Positions 26,720-35,183 of a stretch of DNA of 64,000 nt are shown piece after piece; the first letter of the stretch is position 1; each line of letters begins with the position of its first letter. The notes beneath the pieces are model-generated. The model was not told the origin of the DNA. It did not search any database and worked only from the letters and a program-made list of their open reading frames with translations. Source of the DNA: Pseudolactococcus sp041800635 (GTDB taxonomy: Bacteria; Bacillota; Bacilli; Lactobacillales; Streptococcaceae); the NCBI GenBank assembly GCA_047833645.1, contig CP181259.1:1-64000 (forward strand). Reading direction: 5' to 3'. Made by a program: the position numbers and the translations under genes.

Positions 26720-27414
26720 AAAATGAAAAATTATCACAACGCCTGACACAAGTCGGTGAGTTTGTCCCACAAGATGCTGTTTTGCTAGACGTTGGGAGTG
26801 ACCATGCTTACCTGCCGATTCATCTCGTGAAAACTGGTCGAATCTCTCAAGCTATCGCTGGCGAAGTCGTTAAAGGCCCTTACGAGAGTGCTCTAGCCAA
26901 TGTTCAAGCAGCAAGATTACAAGCTCAAATCACAGTCAGATTGGCCAACGGCTTAGCCGCCTTTGACCCAGCACTTGACGGTGTGACGACGATCACGATT
27001 GCCGGCATGGGCGGTCACTTGATCGCTGAAATTTTGGAAGATGGCCGTGACAAGCTGTGCCAAGTCTCAACCCTGATTTTACAGCCCAATAACGGCGAAC
27101 GGCATTTGAGAACATGGTTGCAAGCACATGATTTCACGATTTCGGATGAAAAAATCCTAGCAGAAAATGACAAGATTTACGAGATTATCGTGGCCCATCC
27201 AGGACAGTCAGCCGACACCTTAACGGAAGCAGAACTCTGCTTTGGCCCTTTCTTATTGCAAGAAAAATCAGCAGTCTTTCTCGAAAAATGGGCCTCAGAG
27301 TTAGCCGCTAATCAAGCGATTATGGCAAGAATTCCAGACTCAGCCCAACAAAAACAAGCCGAATTTTCAGCAAAAATTGCCAAAATTCAGGAGGTGCTAG
27401 ATGTTAGCCAGTGA
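26716..27414 (+). CDS. trmK: tRNA (adenine(22)-N1)-methyltransferase
   Basis: Methylates A22 of tRNA. The SAM-binding motif is VLLDVGSDHAYLPIHL, with the active-site-like LILQPNNGERHLR later on; the C-terminus (about 170-232) is a coiled coil, as in Bacillus TrmK. 232 residues. The start overlaps the nth stop (ATGA), and the stop lies beyond the start of the next gene, so coupling is tight. Confidence 0.92.
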   Translation: MKNEKLSQRLTQVGEFVPQDAVLLDVGSDHAYLPIHLVKTGRISQAIAGEVVKGPYESALANVQAARLQAQITVRLANGLAAFDPALDGVTTITIAGMGGHLIAEILEDGRDKLCQVSTLILQPNNGERHLRTWLQAHDFTISDEKILAENDKIYEIIVAHPGQSADTLTEAELCFGPFLLQEKSAVFLEKWASELAANQAIMARIPDSAQQKQAEFSAKIAKIQEVLDVSQ

Positions 27415-28171
27415 TTTTTTCGCGCGTTATGAAGTCTACTGTCCTCAAACACTAGCTATGGCAGATGACCCTGTTGGCCTGCAAATTGGTACCCTCAACA
27501 AGGACATACAGAAAGTCATGGTCACCTTAGATATCCGTGAGCAGACCGTCCAGGAAGCCATTGACCAAAAGGTCGACGTGATTTTGGCCAAACATCCCGT
27601 GATTTTTAGACCGCTAGATAATCTAACCGATCAAGACACGCAGCAAAAAATCATCTTAGATTTGGCACGCGCTGGCATTGCCGTCTATACCAGCCACACC
27701 AATATTGACATCGTCGAAAACGGCCTCAATGACTGGTTTTGTGAGCTACTAGACATCACCGAAACAGAAAGTCTGACCGACTTTGGCCTCGGTCGCGTCG
27801 GCAATATCCAACCACAAAGCCTTGGCGACTTTGCCGAAAAAGTCAAGTCACTCTTTGAGCTATCAGGCGTGACCATCGTTTCTTACGACCCCTCACTTAG
27901 CCAGGAAATTAAACGCGTTGCTATTTGTGGTGGCAGTGGTGGCAAATTTTATCCAGACGCCATCGCCAAACAAGCCGATGTCTATGTGACAGGCGACATT
28001 TACTATCACACCGCCCATGATATGCTCTCTCAAGGCCTTTTGGCAATAGATCCAGGCCACCATATTGAAGTGCTCTTTGTTAAAAAAGTGGCACAACTCC
28101 TCAGAGATTTTAAGACAGATGTCGACATTATCGAGAGCAGTAGCCTCACCAATCCTTTTATCAAAAAATGA
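27401..28171 (+). CDS. Nif3-like dinuclear metal centre protein
   Basis: Member of the widespread Nif3/YqfO family, a ring-shaped hydrolase-like protein with two metal ions; the physiological substrate is unsettled (a GTP cyclohydrolase-like role has been proposed). Metal ligands are expected in VDVILAKHPVIFRPL, VYTSHTNIDIV and DPGHHIEVL, all present. It is 256 residues, the short form without the central insertion found in Bacillus YqfO. The ATG has AGGAGG and overlaps trmK by 14 bases, a pairing conserved in Firmicutes. Confidence 0.9.
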   Translation: MLASDFFARYEVYCPQTLAMADDPVGLQIGTLNKDIQKVMVTLDIREQTVQEAIDQKVDVILAKHPVIFRPLDNLTDQDTQQKIILDLARAGIAVYTSHTNIDIVENGLNDWFCELLDITETESLTDFGLGRVGNIQPQSLGDFAEKVKSLFELSGVTIVSYDPSLSQEIKRVAICGGSGGKFYPDAIAKQADVYVTGDIYYHTAHDMLSQGLLAIDPGHHIEVLFVKKVAQLLRDFKTDVDIIESSSLTNPFIKK

Positions 28172-28199
28172 TGCTAACTTAAAGTCGGCATCATTTTTT
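28163..28199. terminator. Bidirectional terminator between nif3 and the convergent gene
   Basis: AAAAAATGATGC / GCATCATTTTTT, a 12-pair perfect stem with A and T tails, serving both strands. Confidence 0.85.
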
Positions 28200-28203
28200 A
28201 ATT

Positions 28204-28524
28204 TTATTTTTTGATATTGGCTTGCAAGGTTTTAAGTTCTGCCAACCAATCCACATAGAACTGTTGAACCAGGTCAGGTGTAATCACTTTTTCCAGCCAA
28301 TATTCAGGATTAACGCGCCATTTGGCTTCTGTCAGTGCTTTGACATCGAAGGTCTCGATGTAGTGGTCAAATGCGTGGGCCAAGTTAGGATCTTCTGTTT
28401 TATAAAGCTTGACTTGCTTCATCGGTTCGATTTCACTATTTTTGAAATAAATGACAGCATAGTTGGCATAGTCATCAATCGTGTAGTACTGCGCCACGCG
28501 CGCCACAAACGTTTCATTATCCAT
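28204..28524 (-). CDS. Hypothetical protein next to a TetR regulator
   Basis: I do not recognise this family. The 106-residue product is soluble and mildly acidic, with Trp/Tyr-rich segments (ITPDLVQQFYVDWLAELKTL at the C-terminus) and no signal peptide or membrane helix. The ATG at 28524 has AAGGAGG 11 bases upstream; an upstream TTG is less likely. It lies 41 bases after the tetR stop on the same strand and so is probably co-transcribed with, and perhaps controlled by, that regulator. Confidence 0.7.
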   Translation of the reverse strand: MDNETFVARVAQYYTIDDYANYAVIYFKNSEIEPMKQVKLYKTEDPNLAHAFDHYIETFDVKALTEAKWRVNPEYWLEKVITPDLVQQFYVDWLAELKTLQANIKK

Positions 28525-28565
28525 CTTTTGGAAGTCCTCCTTAATCCGATTAATCAAGTCTTGAC

Positions 28566-29138
28566 TTACCGAGAAATCGGCACGATATTCGGGTTTTTGA
28601 GAATATAGTCAATAATCTCTTCAAAGATTGTGATCAGGTACTCATTTGTATAAGTCCGAATCCCAGCGATACTTGAAGCTGCCATCCCATTGACAACAAT
28701 CCATGAGCGGATGTGCAGGGCATCGATTTGTTCGTCTGTTAAGTCTTTATATTGATCAGAATTAGCGACAATTTTCTTGTAATTTTCAAGAGAATAGTCA
28801 AACATGAGGTGATTGCGGGCAAAGCCTTCTACGAAAAGCGCCCGATAAAGATTGGGATTTTCTTCAGAAAAACGGATGAAAGCAACACAGATAGAGACCA
28901 ATGGGTCTTCCGCATACTTTTCATTCAATTTGACGTCAAACATGTAGTGGAAAACGTGTTTCAAAACAGCGCGTTTATAGTTTTCCATATTTTTAAAGGC
29001 ACCATAAATCGGTTGCGTCGAAATGCCAAATTTTTGGGCAACATCACGAGCTGTGAATTTTTCAAATCCATAAGTATTGAGATACTGAAAACCAAAATCC
29101 AGCATCATGTCATCGGTAATCACTTTTTTACGCGGCAT
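28566..29138 (-). CDS. TetR/AcrR-family transcriptional regulator
   Basis: 190 residues: an N-terminal TetR DNA-binding domain (FTARDVAQKFGISTQPIYGAF is the helix-turn-helix, about residues 25-45) and an all-helical ligand domain. The ATG has AAGGAGG. About 40 bases upstream lies the palindrome TAGTGC-GAG-GCACTA (29179-29193), a plausible self-operator. The only candidate target nearby is the small downstream gene. The inducer is unknown. Confidence 0.9.
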   Translation of the reverse strand: MPRKKVITDDMMLDFGFQYLNTYGFEKFTARDVAQKFGISTQPIYGAFKNMENYKRAVLKHVFHYMFDVKLNEKYAEDPLVSICVAFIRFSEENPNLYRALFVEGFARNHLMFDYSLENYKKIVANSDQYKDLTDEQIDALHIRSWIVVNGMAASSIAGIRTYTNEYLITIFEEIIDYILKNPNIVPISR

Positions 29139-29178
29139 TTTTTGTTTCCTCCTTAACCCTGTCCGGTCTTCATATTAG

Positions 29179-29193
29179 TAGTGCGAGGCACTA
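29179..29193. promoter_or_regulatory. Palindromic candidate operator of the TetR gene
   Basis: TAGTGC-GAG-GCACTA, a perfect 6+3+6 dyad, 41 bases upstream of the tetR start. TetR proteins often repress themselves from such sites. Confidence 0.45.
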
Positions 29194-29230
29194 GTGGGTG
29201 AGTATGTGATAAGTAAATTGACTTGACTAT

Positions 29231-30037
29231 TTAAAGGACCCATTCGTTAATCGCATGCGCCACACCAGAATCTTCATTAGACTTGGTGATATATTTCGCA
29301 ATTTTCTTGAGTTCTGGGTTACCATTTGCCATGACCACTGGGTTGCCAACGGCTTCCAACATCGAGCGGTCATTTTCCTCATCGCCGATGGCCATGGTTT
29401 CTTCATAGGAGATCCCGAGCTTTTCTGCCAAGTGCTGAACAGCTAGGCCCTTACTGGCGTTTTTGTTGAGAATCTCGAGATAGAAAGGGGTTGATTTAAC
29501 AATAGTGTAGCGCTCTCTGAAACGCTGTGGCAGTTTGGCAATCGTCGCATCCAGCTTGTCAGGGTCATCGATATACATCATCTTGATGATTTCATGCTTA
29601 GCCATTTCTTCAGCCGTCCGATATTTCAAGGGCAGGCCAGTGATATAGGCTTCATTGATCGTATACTTGCTGATATTGCGGTTGTGGGTGTAGACGGTCG
29701 ACATGGTAATCGAATGCAGAGGGGTCTTCAGTCGGCGACTCTCCATTTCGATATCCAGATAGTCATCATAAGTGAGCGGTTCATCGATGAAAGCCTCACC
29801 AGTTGCAGTGGCTTGCACAAGGGCACCATTATAGGTGATGACATAGTCCCCTGCATCTAGCAAGTTCAAGGCTTCCAAAATGTTTTGAACGCCTAAAAGG
29901 GGGCGGCCAGTGGCGATAACGATTTTGACCCCAGCAGCTTTAGCTTTTTGGACAGCTTCAAAAACTTCTGGTGTGATTTCGCGATTGTTGTTGACGAGGG
30001 TGCCGTCAATGTCGATGGCAATAAGTTTGATTGACAT
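29231..30037 (-). CDS. Cof-type HAD-superfamily phosphatase
   Basis: Sugar-phosphate or cofactor phosphatase of the Cof subfamily (268 residues). Motif I is AIDIDGTLVNN, motif II VIATGRP, motif III/IV GISYEETMAIGDEENDRSML, with the C2-type cap between. The ATG at 30037 starts the fold directly. It has no ribosome site; a weak -10-like TACCAT (30044-30049) lies exactly six bases upstream, so this may be another leaderless gene, or it may be translated from the upstream HD-gene transcript. Substrate not predictable. Confidence 0.87.
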   Translation of the reverse strand: MSIKLIAIDIDGTLVNNNREITPEVFEAVQKAKAAGVKIVIATGRPLLGVQNILEALNLLDAGDYVITYNGALVQATATGEAFIDEPLTYDDYLDIEMESRRLKTPLHSITMSTVYTHNRNISKYTINEAYITGLPLKYRTAEEMAKHEIIKMMYIDDPDKLDATIAKLPQRFRERYTIVKSTPFYLEILNKNASKGLAVQHLAEKLGISYEETMAIGDEENDRSMLEAVGNPVVMANGNPELKKIAKYITKSNEDSGVAHAINEWVL

Positions 30038-30106
30038 ATTGATATGGTATGAACTAAAGAACTCTGACAAGAAGGCTGGTTAGCACTTATCTTGTGAGTC
30101 CTTGAT

Positions 30107-31426
30107 TCAATTCCTTTCTTTTCCTAAAAAATGGTCATTTCTAATATAGCTGATAAAGGTTTCTTGCTCAGTCTTGAATAGGGTATCCGAGCTAAAGATA
30201 TCGCGAGGGAAGTAGAACCGATTGTCCCCATGCGTCGTCCCGGTCAAGGATTTGACAAGACTGGATAACTCAGATAATTCTGTGAGGGTCCCATCTTTTT
30301 GCATGATTTCAATTTGCGTCCGAGGATTTTGCAATTCTGGCCGATATAGATCATAAGGCAGGTCAAAGTTAGCATGCACAGCGGTATAGTATGTTGTGTC
30401 AAAGCCAATTTTGGCAATGATTTGTCGTAAGATGTCTAAATCCGCTTCATCCGCACGATCATATTTGATCGATTTGGCTAATTTGCGATTGATGAAAGCA
30501 TTGCTCAAATCGGACAGGATTTCATCCGGATGGGTCTGCCAGTTTTGGAAATAGGTTGTCATGACCCCATCATCTAGATGAAGATAGTCATCTAAGGTAA
30601 AATTGTGCTCGAAGAAAGGCACTAAACGGGGACTTGTCATCTCGAAATAGTTTTTTTGTGTCGGATAAAGGACCTTGGCCCGCTTCAAAAGCTGATGTAA
30701 CAAGACTTCCATGGCACGACTGGCCGGATGAAAATAAACCTGCATGTACATCTGGTAGCGACTGACGATATAGTCTTCCACAGCATGCATCCCTTGGATT
30801 TTAAAAGCGATACCGTTGTCAACGGGGGTAATCACACGCATGATCCGAGTCAAATCGAACTCGCCATAGGTAGCGCCTGTATAATAAGAGTCGCGTAAGA
30901 GATAATCCATGCGATCCGCATCAATCTGACTTGAAATCAGCTGAACGACCTGCTGATTGTCATAATCATGGGTGATGACGCTGGCGATCTTTTCAGGGAA
31001 GTCGGGGGCGACTTTTCTTAGGACAGCATTGACTTCAGTCGATGGATCGGTGATGATACTGACGGTGATGGCTTCGTGGTCGGTATCAAAGACACCCTCA
31101 AAAGTATGAGAGAAAGCACCGTGGCCAACATCGTGTAAAAGGGCAGCACATTGGGTGACCAGATTCTCTTCTGGGTTCCAAGCATCAGGATAGTTTTTGG
31201 TAAACATTTCCGTGATTTGTTTGGCGATATTATAGACACCTAGACAGTGAGTGAAACGGCTATGTTCCGCCCCATGAAAGGTGTAGCTGGATGTACCGAG
31301 TTGTTTGATTCGGCGCAACCGTTGAAATTCTCTTGTGCCGATCAAGTCATAAATCGTCTGGTTAGTGACCGAGATATAATTATGAACGGGGTCGCGGAAA
31401 ACTTTCTCTAATTTTTTATTTGACAT
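30107..31426 (-). CDS. HD-domain phosphohydrolase (YwfO family)
   Basis: Metal-dependent hydrolase related to dNTP triphosphohydrolases; Bacillus YwfO-type proteins are the closest I recognise. The HD motif is complete: RFTHCLGVYNIA (first His), LLHDVGHGAFSHTFEG (His-Asp), and SSQIDADRMDYLLRDSY (last Asp). 439 residues, normal length. The ATG has GAAGGTG upstream. It precedes the HAD gene on the same strand by 69 bases. A nucleotide substrate is likely, but not proven by sequence. Confidence 0.87.
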   Translation of the reverse strand: MSNKKLEKVFRDPVHNYISVTNQTIYDLIGTREFQRLRRIKQLGTSSYTFHGAEHSRFTHCLGVYNIAKQITEMFTKNYPDAWNPEENLVTQCAALLHDVGHGAFSHTFEGVFDTDHEAITVSIITDPSTEVNAVLRKVAPDFPEKIASVITHDYDNQQVVQLISSQIDADRMDYLLRDSYYTGATYGEFDLTRIMRVITPVDNGIAFKIQGMHAVEDYIVSRYQMYMQVYFHPASRAMEVLLHQLLKRAKVLYPTQKNYFEMTSPRLVPFFEHNFTLDDYLHLDDGVMTTYFQNWQTHPDEILSDLSNAFINRKLAKSIKYDRADEADLDILRQIIAKIGFDTTYYTAVHANFDLPYDLYRPELQNPRTQIEIMQKDGTLTELSELSSLVKSLTGTTHGDNRFYFPRDIFSSDTLFKTEQETFISYIRNDHFLGKERN

Positions 31427-31546
31427 CTTGCACCTTCTATATTATATGTAGTTATATTATAACTTAATATACTGAAAAATGCACGGTTTTAGGTTAAAAA
31501 GTTTCTTATTAATTTTTAACGAATGATGACTGAGGTGCGGGGATTT

Positions 31547-31605
31547 GTTTCGCGCTAAAATTTACGAAACTGAAACACTTTATTTGCTGAAAATTATCGT
31601 ATAAT
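31547..31605 (+). promoter_or_regulatory. Promoter region of the E1 alpha/beta operon
   Basis: A TATAAT -10 box lies at 31600-31605 without an obvious -35 box. Upstream is an interrupted dyad GTTTCG-N12-CGAAAC (31547-31570), which could be a regulator site. The remaining intergenic sequence back to 31427 is AT-rich with nothing else clear. Confidence 0.4.
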
Positions 31606-31658
31606 AGACTTACATGTGCTTTTTAAGATGATTTCAAACTCAAGTGATTGAGGACGAA

Positions 31659-31742
31659 ATGTCTGACGAAAAAATAAAAGACTTTGAGCGGCTATCAGTT
31701 CGTCAAGTCGAAGAAAGGAAAAGGTATGATGCAACCTATTGA
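31659..31742 (+). CDS. Possible 27-codon leader peptide overlapping the E1 alpha start
   Basis: ATG with GAGGA 4 bases upstream opens a frame for a strongly charged peptide (MSDEKIKDFERLSVRQVEER, then KRYDATY). It ends at TGA 31740-31742, 17 bases past the E1 alpha ATG at 31726, in another frame. The arrangement suggests translational coupling or a regulatory upstream ORF. No homologue is known to me. Confidence 0.4.
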   Translation: MSDEKIKDFERLSVRQVEERKRYDATY

Positions 31743-32682
31743 TAAAAACCAGGCATTAAGTTGGTACCAAACGATGGTGACCATCCGAGACTTTGAAAAT
31801 ATCATTGACGATAAAAATCGAGCTGGTTTTTTGTATGGCACGACCCATCTTTACAACGGTCAAGAAGCCATCGCAACTGCGATTTGTGATTTATTATCAC
31901 CAGAGGATTTGATTCTTTCAACGCATCGGAATCACGGGCACGCCATTGCCAAAGGCACCAAAACTTACCCCATGTTTGCTGAGATTTTCGGCAAAGCAAC
32001 CGGAACAAACGGAGGGCATGGCGGTTCCATGCACATCAGCGATATTTCTGTCGGAAATTTCGGCGGGAACGGCATCGTTGGCGGGAATTATCCTGTCGCA
32101 CTGGGTCTGGCGCAAGCGCTGAAAATGGATGGTTCAGAGCGCATCGTTGTCTGCTTTTCTGGTGACGGCTCGACCAACGAAGGGACCTTTCATGAAAGCC
32201 TCAACTTGGCCAGTATCTGGCAGTTACCGGTTATTTTTGTGGTCGAAAACAACCAGTACGCCATGTCCAGTGATGCGTCTGTGATGATCGCAGGGAGCAT
32301 TTCTGAGCGCGCAAAAAATTATGACATGAGCGCTTATAAGGTAGATGGGCAAGATGTTTTTGCTGTCCATGATGTCTTTACTCGGGCACGACAAGATGTA
32401 AAAAATGGGCCAGTTTTGATCGAGGCGGTGACCTATCGCTTTAAAGGCCATTCACGGTCGGATAGTGAGCAGTACCGCACGCCCGACGAGTTTTTTAACT
32501 GGGAAGACCCGATTAGAAAATTACGGGAAGCCTTGATGGCGGATATGGATGTCTCATCGGAAGAAATTGCCTTGATCGACGAGAAAATCTATCGCAGTCT
32601 CTCTTCTGAAGCGGAGCAGGCTTTAGCAGATGCAGAAGCGAGCAGTCCAAGCGATATTTGGAAGGCGGTTTACAGTGACTAA
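31726..32682 (+). CDS. Thiamine-diphosphate-dependent dehydrogenase E1, alpha subunit
   Basis: Alpha subunit of a heterotetrameric E1 of the pyruvate/acetoin/branched-chain 2-oxo-acid dehydrogenase type. The ThDP motif GDGSTNEG...NN (CFSGDGSTNEGTFHESLNLA then VENNQYAMS) and the phosphorylation-loop-like YRFKGHSRSD are present. 318 residues. The ATG follows AAAGGAAAAGG. Substrate cannot be told from these motifs; acetoin or pyruvate are both possible. The beta subunit follows, overlapping by 8 bases. No E2 or E3 gene is in the window. Confidence 0.85.
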   Translation: MMQPIDKNQALSWYQTMVTIRDFENIIDDKNRAGFLYGTTHLYNGQEAIATAICDLLSPEDLILSTHRNHGHAIAKGTKTYPMFAEIFGKATGTNGGHGGSMHISDISVGNFGGNGIVGGNYPVALGLAQALKMDGSERIVVCFSGDGSTNEGTFHESLNLASIWQLPVIFVVENNQYAMSSDASVMIAGSISERAKNYDMSAYKVDGQDVFAVHDVFTRARQDVKNGPVLIEAVTYRFKGHSRSDSEQYRTPDEFFNWEDPIRKLREALMADMDVSSEEIALIDEKIYRSLSSEAEQALADAEASSPSDIWKAVYSD

Positions 32683-33631
32683 AACGTATTTACAAGCCAT
32701 CAATGACGGCCTGCGTCAAATTTTAGAGACCATCCCAGAAAGTTATATTTTGGGTGAAGATGTCGGCACTTATGGTGGCGGCTTCGGTGCCACCAAAGGT
32801 TTAGTGGCCGATTTTCCAGATCGGGTCTTAGACACGCCGATTTCAGAAGCAGCGATCACCGGTGTGGCGACTGGTTCAGCCTTATTAGGCAAACGCCCGA
32901 TTCTTGAGATTCAATTCTCAGACTTTTTGACCGTCGCCCTTGATCAATTGGTCAATGAAGCAGCGAAAATTTATTTTCTGTCTAATGGCCAACAATGTGT
33001 GCCCATGGTTATCCGGGCGGCCAGTGGGTCAGGGACAGGCGCCAGTTCGCAGCACTCTCAAAGTTTTGAGAATTGGTTTGCCCACGTGCCAGGCTTGATT
33101 GTTGTCATGCCGTCCAATGCCTATGATGCCAAAGGGATCTTAGTTGCTGCGGTTAAAAACAATAACCCAGTCTTGATTTTTGAGCCGAAATCGCTTTATA
33201 AAACAGCCATGCCAGTCCCGTCAGAACTCTATGAAGTCCCAATCGGGCAAGCCAAGGTGGTTCAATCAGGTCATGATTTAACGATTATCGCGCTCGGACG
33301 CATGGTAAACGTGGCTAAGGCAGTCGCTGAACAAACAGCTATCTCAATAGAAATCGTGGATCCGATTACGATTTCACCGCTTGATATCGAGACACTGGCA
33401 GCATCTGCTAAGAAAACGGGTCGCGTCTTGATTTTAACTGAGGCGGTAACGCGTTCAGGCATATCTGGTGAAATCTTAGCGCAGCTTGTCGAAGCTGGCT
33501 TTAGAGGGCCAGTCAAACGTTTAGGTGGGCACTTTATGCCAGTCTCAGCGGCTAAATCAGTTGAACTTTCGCAAGTCCCAACCGTTGCTGAAATTCTGTC
33601 AACCATTGGCACGATGATGGAGGAGGTTTAA
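32675..33631 (+). CDS. Thiamine-diphosphate-dependent dehydrogenase E1, beta subunit
   Basis: Partner of the alpha subunit (318 residues). Conserved sequence: SYILGEDVGTYGGGFGATKGL (the Glu that activates ThDP), DTPISEAAITGVATGSALLG, and SGSGTGASSQHSQSFENWFAHVPGL. The C-terminal transketolase-type domain ends with GGHFMPVSAAKSVELSQVPTV, which shapes contact with an E2. The GTG at 32675 lies inside the end of the alpha gene and has GAAGGCGG upstream. The next gene starts directly after its stop. Confidence 0.86.
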   Translation: MTKTYLQAINDGLRQILETIPESYILGEDVGTYGGGFGATKGLVADFPDRVLDTPISEAAITGVATGSALLGKRPILEIQFSDFLTVALDQLVNEAAKIYFLSNGQQCVPMVIRAASGSGTGASSQHSQSFENWFAHVPGLIVVMPSNAYDAKGILVAAVKNNNPVLIFEPKSLYKTAMPVPSELYEVPIGQAKVVQSGHDLTIIALGRMVNVAKAVAEQTAISIEIVDPITISPLDIETLAASAKKTGRVLILTEAVTRSGISGEILAQLVEAGFRGPVKRLGGHFMPVSAAKSVELSQVPTVAEILSTIGTMMEEV

Positions 33632-34009
33632 GTGGTCAAAATTACGATTGATAACCTCATTAAAATCGACCGTGAGACTGAAGTAATCCATGAGGCGTAT
33701 ACGGGCGATTATCACGAGAAAAACGGGAGTCATTTTCTGGTCTACGAAAATGAACTGGACGAGAAAGTTGTCATGAAATTTGATGCGGAGATGTTGACGA
33801 TTACGCGCTTTTCGCAGCCGAGTACGGTCATGAAAATGCACCCGGAAGTTGTGACCAAAACTGCGATTGCGACACCCGTCGGACCGCAGCACTTCCAGAT
33901 CAAAACGCAGCTTTATCAAAAGTCAGGCAATGGCTTTAAAGCTAGTTACCAATTCTGGCAAGGTGAGACGAAAATCGCCCAGTATGATTTGGCTGTTCAT
34001 TTCTCTTGA
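33632..34009 (+). CDS. DUF1934 family protein (YwiB-like beta-barrel)
   Basis: Small conserved Firmicutes protein of unknown function, 125 residues, mostly beta strands, of calycin-like barrel type. Family features: an acidic N-terminal strand pattern (YTGDYHEKNGSHFLVYENE) and a C-terminal strand (ASYQFWQGETKIAQYDLAVHF). The GTG start follows the E1 beta stop with no gap and has GGAGGAGG upstream, so it is co-translated with the E1 genes. That pairing may be only positional. Confidence 0.82.
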   Translation: MVKITIDNLIKIDRETEVIHEAYTGDYHEKNGSHFLVYENELDEKVVMKFDAEMLTITRFSQPSTVMKMHPEVVTKTAIATPVGPQHFQIKTQLYQKSGNGFKASYQFWQGETKIAQYDLAVHFS

Positions 34010-34029
34010 TGACCTAGCAGTCTGTTCTG

Positions 34030-34042
34030 AAAACCGAACATT
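34030..34042 (+). promoter_or_regulatory. PurBox upstream of purMN
   Basis: AAAACCGAACATT, identical to the purC site. CCGAAC begins at 34034, 66 bases before the TATAAT -10 box at 34100-34105. The terminator hairpin lies between. Confidence 0.75.
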
Positions 34043-34049
34043 ATACCCA

Positions 34050-34077
34050 AAAACTGTCTAAAAAGGCAGTTTTTTTG
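34050..34077 (+). terminator. Terminator between the PurBox and the purM promoter
   Basis: AAACTGTC / GGCAGTTT-type stem (one G-U pair) with a long T run; closely similar to the hairpin at 1941-1966. Confidence 0.75.
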
Positions 34078-34160
34078 CTGATTTCCAGCGAAATTAACCT
34101 ATAATGATAAAAAAGGCCGCATTTAAGCGCGCCTAAACAAAAGAAAGTTGGAACCCAAGA

Positions 34161-35183
34161 GTGTCTGAAAAAAATGCTTACGCGCAAGCTGGTGTCGATG
34201 TAGAAGCTGGATATGAAGTTGTTGAACGGATCAAAAAACACGTTAAACGCACAGAACGTCTAGGCGTCATGGGGGCACTAGGCGGTTTTGGCGGTATGTT
34301 CGACCTGACAACGACTGGCGTTAAAGAACCCGTCCTCGTGTCAGGGACAGACGGCGTCGGCACCAAACTCCTCCTCGCCATCGAAGCGGACAAGCACGAC
34401 ACGATTGGCATCGACTGCGTGGCCATGTGCGTCAACGACATCATCGCCGCGGGTGCTGAGCCCCTCTACTTCCTTGACTACGTCGCGACTGGCAAAAACA
34501 TCCCTGCCAAACTCGAGCAAGTCGTCGCAGGCGTTGCAGAAGGCTGTGTCCAGTCTAACGTTGCCCTAGTCGGTGGTGAAACTGCTGAAATGCCCGGGAT
34601 GTATGGTGAAGATGACTATGATCTCGCTGGATTTGCAGTAGGCGTGGCTGAGAAGTCTCAGATTATCACGGGGGAGAAGATTTCAGAGGGCGACATCCTG
34701 ATCGGTCTAGCGTCATCGGGTATCCATTCCAATGGTTTTTCACTCGTTCGTAAAGTTTTCGAAAAGACTGATTTAAATGCCCAAATGCTTGAATTGGGCG
34801 GTCAAAAACTGATTGATAACTTGTTAACCCCAACTAAAATTTATGTCAAGGATTTGATGCCTCTAGTCAAAGCTGGCGTGATTAATGGCATTTCACATAT
34901 CACAGGTGGTGGCTTCATCGAAAATATCCCCCGGATGTTTGGCGATGACTTGGCAGCAGAAATCACAGAAGGCACTTGGGATATGCTACCAATTTTTGAC
35001 TTGCTAGAAAAAACAGGTAATCTCAAACACAGTGAAATGTTCGAAATCTTCAACATGGGCTTGGGCATGGTGCTGGCCATTTCGCCAGAAAATCTTGACC
35101 AAGCCAAGGCTTTACTTGACGGCAAGTGTTTTGAAATCGGTCAAATCGTCAAACGTGACACAGCAGCGGTCATCATCAAATGA
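34161..35183 (+). CDS. purM: Phosphoribosylformylglycinamidine cyclo-ligase (AIR synthase)
   Basis: Closes FGAM to AIR in the fifth step of purine synthesis. 340 residues. Motifs: SGTDGVGTKLLLA, the ATP loop VGGETAEMPGMYGEDDYDLAG, and ITGGGFIENIPRM. The start is GTG at 34161; the ribosome site is weak. The stop overlaps the purN ATG (ATGA). Under PurBox control. Confidence 0.96.
   Translation: MSEKNAYAQAGVDVEAGYEVVERIKKHVKRTERLGVMGALGGFGGMFDLTTTGVKEPVLVSGTDGVGTKLLLAIEADKHDTIGIDCVAMCVNDIIAAGAEPLYFLDYVATGKNIPAKLEQVVAGVAEGCVQSNVALVGGETAEMPGMYGEDDYDLAGFAVGVAEKSQIITGEKISEGDILIGLASSGIHSNGFSLVRKVFEKTDLNAQMLELGGQKLIDNLLTPTKIYVKDLMPLVKAGVINGISHITGGGFIENIPRMFGDDLAAEITEGTWDMLPIFDLLEKTGNLKHSEMFEIFNMGLGMVLAISPENLDQAKALLDGKCFEIGQIVKRDTAAVIIK

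Noticed and set aside
30038..30049. Eighth leaderless promoter (HAD gene)
   Set aside because: Spacing fits, but TACCAT is a poor -10 box and the gene may be read from the upstream HD-gene transcript, so it was not counted among the seven.
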